DNA from: Streptomyces spiramenti
GTDB taxonomy: Bacteria; Actinomycetota; Actinomycetes; Streptomycetales; Streptomycetaceae
Direction: 5' to 3'
Length of the DNA: 64,000 bases
Assembly: GCF_012034385.1 (NCBI RefSeq)
Contig: NZ_JAAVJB010000002.1
Span: 1 to 64,000, forward strand
Position numbers and translations under genes: made by a program
Notes under the pieces: generated by a model
What the model was told of the DNA's origin: nothing
What the model saw: the letters and a program-made list of their open reading frames with translations, nothing else
The model's database searches: none
Shown: positions 22,903-30,424 of the stretch, in pieces
How positions within the stretch are numbered: position 1 is the stretch's first letter
Layout: the number at the start of each line of letters is the position of its first letter

Positions 22903-23978
22903 CAGGCCGCCACCTTCCGCAGCGCGGTCGGCACGATCGTGCCGGTGGCTGCTGCCGCGACAGCGGCGGCGACCGGGGGCGGGACGGCGTTGCCTATCTG
23001 TTCGAACTGCTTGGTGCGTGAACCGTGCCAGGGGTAGTCGGCGGGGAAGCCCTGGAGGAGGGCCGCTTCGGCGACGGACAGCCGGCGAACCTTGTGGCCG
23101 TGTTCGTCGTGCCAGGAGACATCTTTGAGGCTATGGCCGAATAGCAGGGTGGGCGCCGGCGAGTCCAACACCCGGCGCGTGGCGCGCTTCTGATTCCCGA
23201 CCCGCAGTGTCCAGGAGCGCGCCCGGCCGGTGAGTGCCCAGGAGGGGCCGCCGGTGGGGAAACGGGTGCCGCCGGTGGTGTGGTGGCCCCGGGTGATGAT
23301 GTCTCCGGTCGGGCAGCCGATCGCGTCCCGCATGGAGACCCAAGGGAGGCGCCCGGGGCCGAAGAGCGTCGGTGGGGTGCCCGCGCGGTGGTGAGTGGGT
23401 TCGGGCGGCAGCGCCGAGCGGTCGAGGGAGGCGATGAGGAAGCAGCGTTTGCGTGTCTGGGGTAGTCCGTGATCGGCGGCGTTGAGGATGCCCGTCCATG
23501 TCGAGTAGCCGACCGAGCCCAGGCGGCGTGCGGTGTGCTGGAAGAGCGGCAGTGCGGCGGGCACCTGTTCCAACGCGATCCAACGGGGGCGCCGGGCGAG
23601 GCTGTAGCGCAGTGGTTCGACGACCAGGAGCGAGCGGGGGTCGGCGCACCGGGCCCGCATCTCTGCCCGGGTGTCGCGGCCGGCGGCGAGATCGGAGAGC
23701 GCGGCGTGGCAGAGGGGCATGTCGTCGGCGCCCGCGCGGAGGCCGGCGGTGCTGAATGTCTGGCAGGGTGGCGAGGCGATCAACCCTTCGGTCGCGGGGA
23801 GGTCCCGGGGGTCGAGTGCGGCGACATCGGAGGGTTCGGTCGCGTGTCCTGCGGCGGTCCGGGTCGCCAGCGCTGCACGGTCGATCTCCACGCCAAGGTC
23901 ACGCAGGCCAAGGGACCGTAGACCGTGGGACCAGCCACCGGGGCCGGCGAAGAGGTCGAGGACATCGAAGGTGGTCAT
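22902..23978 (-). CDS. C5-cytosine DNA methyltransferase
   Basis: This 358-residue enzyme has the ordered motifs of m5C methyltransferases: DLFAGPGGWS (motif I), SPPCQTFS with the catalytic Cys (IV) at about residues 69-76, EQVP in place of ENVP (VI), QTRKR (VIII), and QGFP plus GNAVPP (IX-X). No restriction endonuclease is adjacent, so it is probably an orphan methyltransferase protecting the element's DNA from host restriction. ATG 23978 overlaps the upstream small gene by 4 bases, and its stop overlaps rep by one base. Confidence 0.93.
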   Translation of the reverse strand: MTTFDVLDLFAGPGGWSHGLRSLGLRDLGVEIDRAALATRTAAGHATEPSDVAALDPRDLPATEGLIASPPCQTFSTAGLRAGADDMPLCHAALSDLAAGRDTRAEMRARCADPRSLLVVEPLRYSLARRPRWIALEQVPAALPLFQHTARRLGSVGYSTWTGILNAADHGLPQTRKRCFLIASLDRSALPPEPTHHRAGTPPTLFGPGRLPWVSMRDAIGCPTGDIITRGHHTTGGTRFPTGGPSWALTGRARSWTLRVGNQKRATRRVLDSPAPTLLFGHSLKDVSWHDEHGHKVRRLSVAEAALLQGFPADYPWHGSRTKQFEQIGNAVPPPVAAAVAAAATGTIVPTALRKVAA

Positions 23979-24157
23979 GCCGCCTCCCCATCGAGACCGG
24001 GGCGCACCGGGTGGGCGTTGAGCCAGTTCTCGGCGCAGACCTTGTGGACGGGGGTGCCGTTGTCGGAGCGGAGCGGGGTCGAGGCGCCGCACAGGACGCA
24101 GGGCTTGTCGCCGCTGTGGTCGTAGTGCTTAGCCGCGCGCCAGTTCAGGAGGGTCAT
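23975..24157 (-). CDS. Small zinc-binding-like protein of E1
   Basis: This 60-residue basic protein has a CVLCG pair and an HKVC pair, consistent with a small zinc-binding fold. It overlaps the methyltransferase gene by 4 bases and the next upstream gene by 3 bases, so it is clearly in the operon. The function is unknown; comparable small proteins are common between rep and tra in AICEs. Confidence 0.7.
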   Translation of the reverse strand: MTLLNWRAAKHYDHSGDKPCVLCGASTPLRSDNGTPVHKVCAENWLNAHPVRPGLDGEAA

Positions 24158-24330
24158 CGGGTGGCCGCCTGGGCCGCTCGCGGGGCGGTGGTGCCGGTGC
24201 CGTGGCAGGTGCCGCAGTGGACGGGCAGGGTGGTACGGGTGCCGTCGGGGGCGCGGGTGCCGGTGGTGATGTGGGCGGTGGCGTGTCCGTCGCAGCCGTT
24301 GCAGACGCGGCCGGTGGTGTGGGGCATCAT
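24154..24330 (-). CDS. Small double-CxxC protein of E1
   Basis: This 58-residue frame (start ATG 24330 or 24327) has CNGC near residue 10 and CGTC near residue 39, followed by a Thr/Ala-rich tail. The spacing resembles a zinc ribbon or DnaJ-type CxxCxGxG knuckle. It is supported by coupling: its TGA overlaps the next ATG. The function is unknown. Confidence 0.65.
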   Translation of the reverse strand: MMPHTTGRVCNGCDGHATAHITTGTRAPDGTRTTLPVHCGTCHGTGTTAPRAAQAATR

Positions 24331-24427
24331 GGGATTTCCCTTTCGCTGGGCTTCGGTCTGGTGTGGGAGGAGCCCCGGGGCGGCGGATGCTTGGCGGTAT
24401 CGGTGCCGCCCCGGGGTTTTGCGCTGT

Positions 24428-24958
24428 TCAGGGGCGTCGGGTGTGGCCCTTGGCCGCGTACATGGCCTGGTCGGCGGCGGACAGGGCGTCGCTGAGGGTG
24501 GGGACCGGCAGCTCTGCGGCGTGGCTGGTGCCGATGGAGGCGGTCACGGGGATGAGGGCGCCGTTGTGGGGGACGGGCCGGTTCAGCAGCCGCGCGAGGT
24601 CGTCCAGACGGCCCGCGGTTGCGTCGGTGGTGATGGCGGTGAACTCGTCGCCACCGATTCGGCCGGCAAGTCCGGTGCGGTGGCACCAGGCGGCGAGCCG
24701 CTGGGCGGTCGCGGTCAGGGCGGCGTCTCCGGCGGGGTGGCCGTAGGTGTCGTTGAGCTGCTTGAAGTGGTCGAGGTCGACCAGGAGGACCGCGGCGCCG
24801 GGCTGGTTCAGGAGGCGTTCGGCGCGGGCGGACCAGCCGCTACGGGTGTGCAGCCCGGTGAGGGGGTCGCGGCGGGCGGTCCGCAGGCGGTGGGTGAGCC
24901 ATCCGCTGTGGAGGAGCCAGCCGGAGAAGGCGAGCGCGGTGAAGGCGTAGGAGTACAC
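24428..24958 (-). CDS. Membrane-anchored GGDEF-domain protein of E1
   Basis: This 176-residue protein has an N-terminal hydrophobic helix (about residues 4-20) and a compact GGDEF domain: DPLTGLHTRSG at 31-41, VDLDHFKQLNDTYGH, and an intact GRIGGDEFTAI near residue 100. It looks catalytically competent for cyclic-di-GMP synthesis. AAGGAG precedes the GTG start at 24958. Its place in the conjugation gene block suggests the element modulates host cyclic-di-GMP, a developmental signal in Streptomyces; that link is inference. Confidence 0.88.
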   Translation of the reverse strand: MYSYAFTALAFSGWLLHSGWLTHRLRTARRDPLTGLHTRSGWSARAERLLNQPGAAVLLVDLDHFKQLNDTYGHPAGDAALTATAQRLAAWCHRTGLAGRIGGDEFTAITTDATAGRLDDLARLLNRPVPHNGALIPVTASIGTSHAAELPVPTLSDALSAADQAMYAAKGHTRRP

Positions 24959-25046
24959 GTTTCTCCTTGTCGCAGAGCGCGAGTGAGGTGGGGAGGATGC
25001 GGGGCGCCGGATGGGTGGCGGTATCGGTGGCGCCGGGTGTCGAGGG

Positions 25047-25286
25047 TCAGCGGCGGCGGTTGCGGCGCTTGCTGCCGGGGACGGCCGGGAGGTTGTCGTA
25101 TCCGGCGCGGCCGTGGTCGAAGGAGTCGCGGTCGGTGTCGGTCATGCCGTTGTCGGCGAGGGTGCGGTTGATCTCGCGGACCTTGCGGCGGTCGCCGTGG
25201 CGCTTGGCGATGGCGAACTCGCGGCCCAGTTCGGCCATCTCCGGGTTGGAGGGGCCGTTGTCGGTGTTCTTGCGGAAGAAGCCCAT
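25047..25286 (-). CDS. Small charged hypothetical protein of E1
   Basis: This 79-residue hydrophilic protein is rich in Arg, Asp and Gly, with FFRKNT at its start and KRRNRRR at its end. I do not recognise a domain. GAAAGGAACC lies just upstream of ATG 25286. Its position between the GGDEF and spd genes and its basic C-terminus fit a small nucleic-acid-associated AICE protein. Confidence 0.6.
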   Translation of the reverse strand: MGFFRKNTDNGPSNPEMAELGREFAIAKRHGDRRKVREINRTLADNGMTDTDRDSFDHGRAGYDNLPAVPGSKRRNRRR

Positions 25287-25300
25287 GGGGTCGGTTCCTT

Positions 25301-25615
25301 TCAGCGCTGGTTGCGGTGGTGGTCGGTGTTCGGCTGCTGGGTGGTGAGGGTGCGGGCGGTGATGGCCAGGGCGAGGGCGATGACGGCGAGGGAACCGGCG
25401 ACGATCGCCACGGCCAGCAGGAGGGAGGTGAGGATGACGCCGACCGCGACGACCAGGACCGTTCCGCCGACGGTGATGGCGAGGATGCCGCCGGTGGAGA
25501 TCTGGATCTGCGGGCGGCCGATCGGCGCCGGGGGAACGGCGGGGTGGTCGCAGCCGCAGATCTGGCCGTGGTGGATGGCGTCGGGGAGCCGCGGGGTTCG
25601 GTCGTGGTGAGTCAT
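25301..25615 (-). CDS. Two-helix membrane protein of the spd region
   Basis: This 104-residue protein has a His/Pro-rich N-terminal half and two adjacent transmembrane helices at about residues 43-90 (ILAITVGGTVLVVAVGVIL, LLAVAIVAGSLAVIALALAIT). Small membrane proteins upstream of traB in AICEs are usually spread (spd) factors needed for intramycelial plasmid movement. ATG 25615 is chosen because the frame further upstream lies antisense to the DUF2637 gene and is not coding. Confidence 0.68.
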   Translation of the reverse strand: MTHHDRTPRLPDAIHHGQICGCDHPAVPPAPIGRPQIQISTGGILAITVGGTVLVVAVGVILTSLLLAVAIVAGSLAVIALALAITARTLTTQQPNTDHHRNQR

Positions 25616-25635
25616 CGAAGACGCTCCGGTGGGTG

Positions 25636-25821
25636 TCAGCGGGCGGTGCACTTGTGGTGTCGTGCGGCGAGGTCGGCGGCGTCCTCGGTGTCGAAGGTCG
25701 CGGACCAGCCGCAGGCGTTGGCGGTGCAGGAGGCGAGGTAGCCGCGCTTGTTGGTGCGGCGGTTGACTCCGGTGGCGATCTCCACGGGGCCGATCGAGCG
25801 CAGGCGGCGGAAGGCGGTCAT
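25636..25821 (-). CDS. Mobile element transfer protein (SpdA-like)
   Basis: This 61-residue protein begins TAFRRLRSIGPVEIAT and carries CTANACGW and HHKC cysteines and histidines suggesting a small zinc-binding fold. The beginning is characteristic of proteins annotated as mobile element transfer proteins in Streptomyces AICEs. It lies in the spd block. The molecular role is not established. Confidence 0.75.
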   Translation of the reverse strand: MTAFRRLRSIGPVEIATGVNRRTNKRGYLASCTANACGWSATFDTEDAADLAARHHKCTAR

Positions 25822-25833
25822 GAGGTTCTCCTG

Positions 25834-26550
25834 TCAGGTGAGTTGGGCGGTGATGGCGTGGATCATCGGTGCGGGCAGGTTCAGCCGGGCCGAGAGCGTG
25901 TCGGGATCGATCGAGGTGCCGGTGGTCTGCCGGTGGGAGTCGGCGATCTGCTGGGCGTGAGCTACCAGGCCGGGCGGGACGCTCACCGCCGGAGCCGGAG
26001 CCGGAGCCGGATCGGGTTCGGGGGTGGTGTCCGGGGGCGGCGGGGCCGGTTCGGGTTCGGTGTGGTTGGCCGCGGTGAGTTCGGGCCGGGGGTCGGTCGG
26101 TTGGGCCGGGGTTTCTGCCGGCAGTTGCTCGACTTCGATGGGCGGGGTGTCCTCGGTTGCCTCGGGTCGGGCCGGGGTGTGGGCGAGGAGGGTTCCGCCG
26201 AAGAAGGCGAGCGCTGGCCATCCGGCGACGAGGATCGACAGCCACTGGGGCACGTCGTCCAGGTTGATCATTCCGGCGGTGCCGATGTTGGCGCCGAGCG
26301 ATGCCGCGAGGGCGATGACGAACCACAGCCAGGGCAGAGCGGCCGAGTGGCCCGCTTCGCGCTGGATGTGAATGCGGCGCCAAGCGGCGACTAGCAGGAG
26401 GTCAACGGAGATGGGGTAGGCCCAGGCTTTCCAGCCGGTCTGTCCGGCTGCCTCGGCGATCTCGTGGAGGTGGGCGAAGGACAGCGCACCGGCGATGACG
26501 GCTTGGATCAATACGGCGTCGATCCGGGCCAGGTACTCGCGCACGGCCAT
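25834..26550 (-). CDS. DUF2637 spread protein (SpdB-like)
   Basis: This 238-residue membrane protein has several N-terminal transmembrane segments with the LIQAVIAGALSFAHLHEIA and YPISVDLLLVAAWR segments typical of DUF2637 (SpdB2). A proline-rich linker follows (about 125-190), then a C-terminal segment resembling a small HTH (about 195-238). It is thought to help spread the element across septa together with TraB. AAGGAGAG precedes ATG 26550 closely. Confidence 0.86.
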   Translation of the reverse strand: MAVREYLARIDAVLIQAVIAGALSFAHLHEIAEAAGQTGWKAWAYPISVDLLLVAAWRRIHIQREAGHSAALPWLWFVIALAASLGANIGTAGMINLDDVPQWLSILVAGWPALAFFGGTLLAHTPARPEATEDTPPIEVEQLPAETPAQPTDPRPELTAANHTEPEPAPPPPDTTPEPDPAPAPAPAVSVPPGLVAHAQQIADSHRQTTGTSIDPDTLSARLNLPAPMIHAITAQLT

Positions 26551-26582
26551 CTCTCCTTCCGTTGTGCGGCGGTTGGGCGGGG

Positions 26583-26759
26583 TCAGGTGGGGTTGCCGGT
26601 GCCGAGGCAGGACAGGCACAGCGAGGTCTGCTCGCCGACCTTCCGGCGGGACCGGCCGACCAGGACGGTCGTGGTGACGGTGCCGTCCTTGCAGTCGCCG
26701 CAGTTGTGCTGGGTCGTGTCGTTCGGCGGGGGCGCGGGCGGGTTCTTCTTGCGGGGCAT
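26583..26759 (-). CDS. Small CxxC...CxxC protein of E1
   Basis: This 58-residue protein starts with a basic, proline-rich stretch and has CGDC and CLSC pairs separated by about 25 residues, a zinc-ribbon arrangement. It lies between spdB and traB. It is the third small Cys-pair protein in the element. The function is unknown. Confidence 0.65.
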   Translation of the reverse strand: MPRKKNPPAPPPNDTTQHNCGDCKDGTVTTTVLVGRSRRKVGEQTSLCLSCLGTGNPT

Positions 26760-26833
26760 GGCGGGCCTCTTTTCGTCATGGGAGGGGTAGGGAGGCGGCC
26801 CATGGCGGGGCCGGAGCGTTCGAAGAGGAGGGG

Positions 26834-28186
26834 TTACGCGGGGGTGGCCGCGGGCCGCATCGGTGCCTTGTTCAGGGAGACCGAGGGCGAGGGCTGCCAA
26901 GCGGCGATCTCGTTGATGCGGGGTGTGGCCGCGGCGTGCTCGGCGCAGGCGCTGACCGCTTCGCGCATCGTGGTGTGCGGGGTGCGGATCAGGGACCAGC
27001 CACCGGCAGCGGTCGCGGCGACGGCGACCCCGGGCCGGTCCGGGGAGATGCGGACAGCCGCAGCAACAGCATCAGGGGCGGCGTCGGAGAGCGCCATCTT
27101 CGCGGTGCCCTCATCGTTGACGCGGTGCACGGTCCGGGCGGAGAGCTGAGCGCGCAGCATCGTAATGCCGGAGCCAAGATCGGCGCCGAAGCGCTGCCCG
27201 CACACCTCCAAGTAGATGCCCGCGGCGCGGCCGAGCTGAGCCAGCCGAACCAGAGCGGTGATGATCGCATCGCGGCGCTTCTCCTCGGCTTTCGAGGCGA
27301 CCAGGGCCAGTTCGGCGACCTCATCCACGATCACCACCACCGGAGTCGGCCGCAGCCCTGCGGGCAGACCCCAGATATCGGAAGTGATCTCAGCCGCCGC
27401 GGTGTCGGCGCTGATGCGCTGCTCGCGCCGGATGAGCTGGTAGACCGCCTCCATCCGCTCCAGCAACCCGTTCAACAGGCCAAGAGCGTCCTCGGGAGTG
27501 GAGACCAAGGCGGACAGGCGGGGCGCGTAGGGGGCAAGTTCGACGCCTTCCTTGCAGTCGATCCCGACCAGAGCGACCGGCAGCGGCGCGAGGAGCTTGA
27601 CCAGGCGCCGCTGGTAGACCGACTTCCCCGACTGCGTCGCGCCGATCGTCAGCGCGTGAGGGATACGGCGGTAGTCCCGCCAATGCGTCGAGCCGTCCTC
27701 GACCACCGCGACAGGCAGCCGCAGACCATCCCCAGAGGTGCCGGCAACCTCGCTCATCCGGACTCGGGCCAGCACATCGAACCCGGTCATCCGCAACTCC
27801 ACCAGCCCCGCCCGCACTTCCCGGCAGGTCACCTGCTGCATCGCGAAAGAGTGCCGCAACCGATCAGCGGCCGACCGGAAGTCGTAGGCATCCTGCCCCG
27901 GCAGCAACCGGACCCGAACCACCAGCCCCGTCGAAGTGACCCGTAACCGGACCAGCCGAGGAACCCGCGGAGAGGGAAGAGGCCGATGTACCCACCGGGC
28001 CACCGCCAGCCGCATCCGCGAGGGGTCTTCCACCAGCCCGCACGCGTCCATCACCGACGACCACCGACGCAGCACCCGCACCACCGCCAGCACCCACCCG
28101 ACGGTGAGCCACCACCACGCCGGACGCACCCACCGCAGGGCAACCAGCGCGGCAACCAGGACCAGGACGAGCACCAAGCCGAGCAC
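26834..28186 (-). CDS. traB: TraB/TraSA FtsK-like conjugative DNA translocase
   Basis: This 450-residue protein has N-terminal membrane helices (about 1-40) and an FtsK/SpoIIIE motor with Walker A GATQSGKS at about 182-189 and Walker B VVVIVDEVAEL near 290. It is the single protein needed for double-stranded DNA transfer in Streptomyces conjugation, forming a hexameric pore. GTG 28186 begins 3 bases after the upstream gene stops. A C-terminal DNA-recognition helix of the usual kind is expected but cannot be assigned by eye. Confidence 0.93.
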   Translation of the reverse strand: MLGLVLVLVLVAALVALRWVRPAWWWLTVGWVLAVVRVLRRWSSVMDACGLVEDPSRMRLAVARWVHRPLPSPRVPRLVRLRVTSTGLVVRVRLLPGQDAYDFRSAADRLRHSFAMQQVTCREVRAGLVELRMTGFDVLARVRMSEVAGTSGDGLRLPVAVVEDGSTHWRDYRRIPHALTIGATQSGKSVYQRRLVKLLAPLPVALVGIDCKEGVELAPYAPRLSALVSTPEDALGLLNGLLERMEAVYQLIRREQRISADTAAAEITSDIWGLPAGLRPTPVVVIVDEVAELALVASKAEEKRRDAIITALVRLAQLGRAAGIYLEVCGQRFGADLGSGITMLRAQLSARTVHRVNDEGTAKMALSDAAPDAVAAAVRISPDRPGVAVAATAAGGWSLIRTPHTTMREAVSACAEHAAATPRINEIAAWQPSPSVSLNKAPMRPAATPA

Positions 28187-28189
28187 GAC

Positions 28190-28519
28190 TCACACAGCCT
28201 GCGTGATCGCAACGGCCCGGAACGCGATCCCGTGGCGCTTCTGGCCGTTGAACTCGTTCTCCCACGGCCGCGCGATCAACCCCGTCAGCGACACCCGAGC
28301 ACCCGAGTCCAGCTCACCCGAGACCCCCGTCTCCGGGACCGTGACGGTCACCAGTTCCGCGTTCCCGTCCCGGACGAACAGCACGTCCGCCGTCATCAGC
28401 TTCGCGTTCGTCTCACGATCCAGAGCGATCTCACCCGTCTGCCGGTTCGCGATCTTGATCTGCGGCGCCTGGGCCAGCACGACCATCGCGCCGCTGGTGT
28501 CCACCGGGATCTGACGCAT
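28190..28519 (-). CDS. Pra-like/SCO3933-family regulatory protein
   Basis: This 109-residue protein begins RQIPVDTSG and has the RPWENEFNGQKRHGIAFRA C-terminal motif of the AICE regulators known as Pra (plasmid replication, integration and excision activator) or SCO3933 family. In pSAM2, Pra switches on rep-xis-int and is repressed by KorSA. ATG 28519 follows GAGGAGACAGCT. Two palindromic operator-like sequences lie immediately upstream, supporting the same logic here. Confidence 0.8.
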   Translation of the reverse strand: MRQIPVDTSGAMVVLAQAPQIKIANRQTGEIALDRETNAKLMTADVLFVRDGNAELVTVTVPETGVSGELDSGARVSLTGLIARPWENEFNGQKRHGIAFRAVAITQAV

Positions 28520-28545
28520 AGCTGTCTCCTCAGTTGTGTGCACGA

Positions 28546-28565
28546 GCACTCATGTGCATGAGTGC
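28546..28565. promoter_or_regulatory. Operator-like palindrome 1 upstream of pra-type gene
   Basis: The 20-bp sequence GCACTCATGTGCATGAGTGC has 9-bp perfect arms around a TG centre. It lies 27 bp before the pra-type start and shares ACTCATG/CATGAGT arms with the next palindrome. A GntR-family dimer such as the nearby KorSA-like protein is the likely ligand. Confidence 0.75.
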
Positions 28566-28581
28566 TGATTCGAGAGTGCCC

Positions 28582-28599
28582 GACTCATGTACATGAGTC
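28582..28599. promoter_or_regulatory. Operator-like palindrome 2 (perfect)
   Basis: GACTCATGTACATGAGTC is a perfect 18-bp palindrome in the promoter region of the leftward pra-traB-spd transcription unit. It is spaced 36 bp centre to centre from palindrome 1. A matching half-site (TACATGAGT, 29458-29466) lies between the korSA-like and NUDIX genes, suggesting autoregulation and control of the divergent gene. Confidence 0.78.
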
Positions 28600-28650
28600 A
28601 AGTCCTCTCGTTGAAGGGAGACTTGCGGCTTTGGCCGAAGCGGCAGCGGC

Positions 28651-29430
28651 TCAGTCCTCGGCGGGCACGATGTAGTCGAGAGACCACAGGTCAGCGGCCA
28701 TGACGGTGTCGCACACCTCGACCGCCTGCCCTTCCTCGGTCTTCGCAACTCGGGTCAGGTGCAGGATCGGGGCGCCGGGGCTGAGCTTGAGTCGTCCACG
28801 CTCTTCTTTGCTGGCGAGACGGGCGCGCACGGTCTCATGAAACGAGCCGAGGGTGTGGCCGTGGTCTTCAAGGCGCGCATAGATGCCGCCGCCGCCGGGG
28901 TTGTCCTGGTGCATCTCCGGGATGTCGCTTACGACGTCCCATGGCAGGTAAGAGGTCGCTTCCTCCGTTGGGGTGCCATCCCGGAAGTAGAGGCGCCGGC
29001 GGACGAGTACCGCCGAGGCGGGGGAGAGGTCGAGCAGTTCAGCCACGGAGTCAGGTGCTGGCATCCTGCCCACATGCAGCACCTCCACCGAGGAGGACGA
29101 GCCCATCTGCTCGCTCTCGGCGAGGAAGGCCGCCTTGCCTGCCTTGCGATGCGACCGGCGGAAGCGGTCCGCGGCCTTGCGCTGGTGGGTGGGGCGTCGC
29201 TTGACGAACGTCCCCTTGCCGTGGTGTGTCTCCGCGAGGTCGAGCGACCTTAGCTCTGCGACGGCGCGGCGAGTGGTTCCTGCGACGACGCCGTACCGCT
29301 TCATGAGCTCTGACTCACTCGGCAGCTTGTCGCCAGCGCTCAGGGTGCCGGTCCGAATCTGTTCCGCCAGGTCGTCGGCGATCTGCAAGTAGACCGGCTT
29401 GCCCGAGTCCCGCGTGCTGGGGGTCCCCAT
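28651..29430 (-). CDS. KorSA-like GntR/UTRA transcriptional repressor
   Basis: This 259-residue protein has an N-terminal GntR winged helix (PVYLQIADDLAEQIRTGTLSAGDKLPSE, about 12-40, to GKGTFVKRRP) and a C-terminal UTRA ligand-binding domain with DVVSDIPEMH and LTRVAKTEEGQAVEVCDTV. In pSAM2 the equivalent KorSA holds the element in its integrated state by repressing pra. The palindromes at 28546, 28582 and the half-site at 29458 are the probable operators. The gene diverges from NUDIX. Confidence 0.9.
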   Translation of the reverse strand: MGTPSTRDSGKPVYLQIADDLAEQIRTGTLSAGDKLPSESELMKRYGVVAGTTRRAVAELRSLDLAETHHGKGTFVKRRPTHQRKAADRFRRSHRKAGKAAFLAESEQMGSSSSVEVLHVGRMPAPDSVAELLDLSPASAVLVRRRLYFRDGTPTEEATSYLPWDVVSDIPEMHQDNPGGGGIYARLEDHGHTLGSFHETVRARLASKEERGRLKLSPGAPILHLTRVAKTEEGQAVEVCDTVMAADLWSLDYIVPAED

Positions 29431-29459
29431 TGAGTTCGACTCCTTCTATGCTCCTCTAC

Positions 29460-29912
29460 ATGAGTAACAGCCGCCCATCAACGAGGTCAACGCCGCTCCA
29501 CTCCGTATCGGTCGCCGGTGCAGTCGTACGGGAGGACGGGCGAGTCCTCGTGATCCGGCGCGCCGACAACGGAACGTGGGAGCCTCCGGGAGGCGTGCTC
29601 GAAGTGGACGAGTCCCCGGAGGCCGGGGTGGCACGCGAAGTCTGGGAAGAGACCGGCATCCGGGTCGAGGTCGAGCAGCTCTCGGGCGTCTACAAGAACA
29701 TGAAGCGCGGCGTCGTCGCCCTGGTCTTCCGCTGTAGTCCCGCAGGGGGAAGCGAGACGTTGAGCGACGAGTCAACAGCCGTCGAGTGGCTGACGGCTGA
29801 CGAGGTCTCGCAGCGCATGTCCGAGGCCTACGCAGTCCGGGTACTCGATGCCTTGCGCGAAGACGGCCCGCACGTCCGGAACCATGACGGAGTTCGCCTC
29901 GTAGCTGCCTGA
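29460..29912 (+). CDS. NUDIX hydrolase of E1
   Basis: This 150-residue protein has the NUDIX box GGVLEVDESPEAGVAREVWEETGI: all key Gly, Glu and the REVWEE residues are present. ATG 29460 is chosen, although ATG 29448 is in frame. It would hydrolyse a nucleoside diphosphate linked to another moiety. NUDIX genes beside korSA are a regular AICE feature and in pSAM2-type elements are linked to transfer control. The operator half-site overlaps its start region. Confidence 0.88.
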   Translation: MSNSRPSTRSTPLHSVSVAGAVVREDGRVLVIRRADNGTWEPPGGVLEVDESPEAGVAREVWEETGIRVEVEQLSGVYKNMKRGVVALVFRCSPAGGSETLSDESTAVEWLTADEVSQRMSEAYAVRVLDALREDGPHVRNHDGVRLVAA

Positions 29913-30116
29913 CGGCGAAGCCGGTTGGCCACGCGGTACAAGTTTCCCTACTTCATCAAGGCTCGCTCCGCTCGCTGCGCGGCCCGGCTCCCCCGGGCCG
30001 CCGCTCCTGTCTCCGCCCCGCTCCGGCCCGGTCCGCCGGCCGCGCGGGTGCGGCGGCGCGGTGGTGGGGAACGTGGGTGGCTGGGGCGGTCGGCTCCAGG
30101 GCTTTAGGCAGCCACC

Positions 30117-30223
30117 ATGGGGCGAGCCTCGAAGATCATGGCCCAAGATCGGGCTATTGCGGGCAGGTCCAAGGACTGCCCGATTCGCGGACCAGCTTAA
30201 AGGGCCATGATCACTCGCCCCAT
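30117..30223. repeat. Nested inverted repeats (candidate cis-acting transfer or replication locus)
   Basis: In the 510-bp gene-free stretch 29913-30424 the outer arms ATGGGGCGAG (30117-30126) and CTCGCCCCAT (30214-30223), and next arms GATCATGGCCC (30134-30144) and GGGCCATGATC (30202-30212), enclose an inner hairpin CGGGCAGGTCC-AA-GGACTGCCCG (30160-30182). The whole can fold into one long cruciform. AICEs need a double-strand or single-strand origin and a transfer locus (clt). The rest of the gap shows only GC-rich sequence with no gene. Confidence 0.7.
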
Positions 30224-30424
30224 GGCAGCTCCCGCCCAAAGCCCCTCCGCCGACCTATCGCGGAGCAGCAACGGGATACTTTGGCGATTCCGTTGCGCCA
30301 GTTAGCAGGACCGCTGTGCGGCGAGCGTGAGGACGGAATTGCGCTCCCCTGACCATCGATTGCACGTCGAAGCAGGTAAAGAAGGAAAGGAGGAGGTAGT
30401 TGAGTGAGGTCTTAATCTGGATCA

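Noticed and set aside
25616-26383. N-terminal extension of the small membrane protein to 360 residues
   Set aside because: The extension lies in another frame of the SpdB-like gene and is arginine-rich noise; ATG 25615 is the plausible start.
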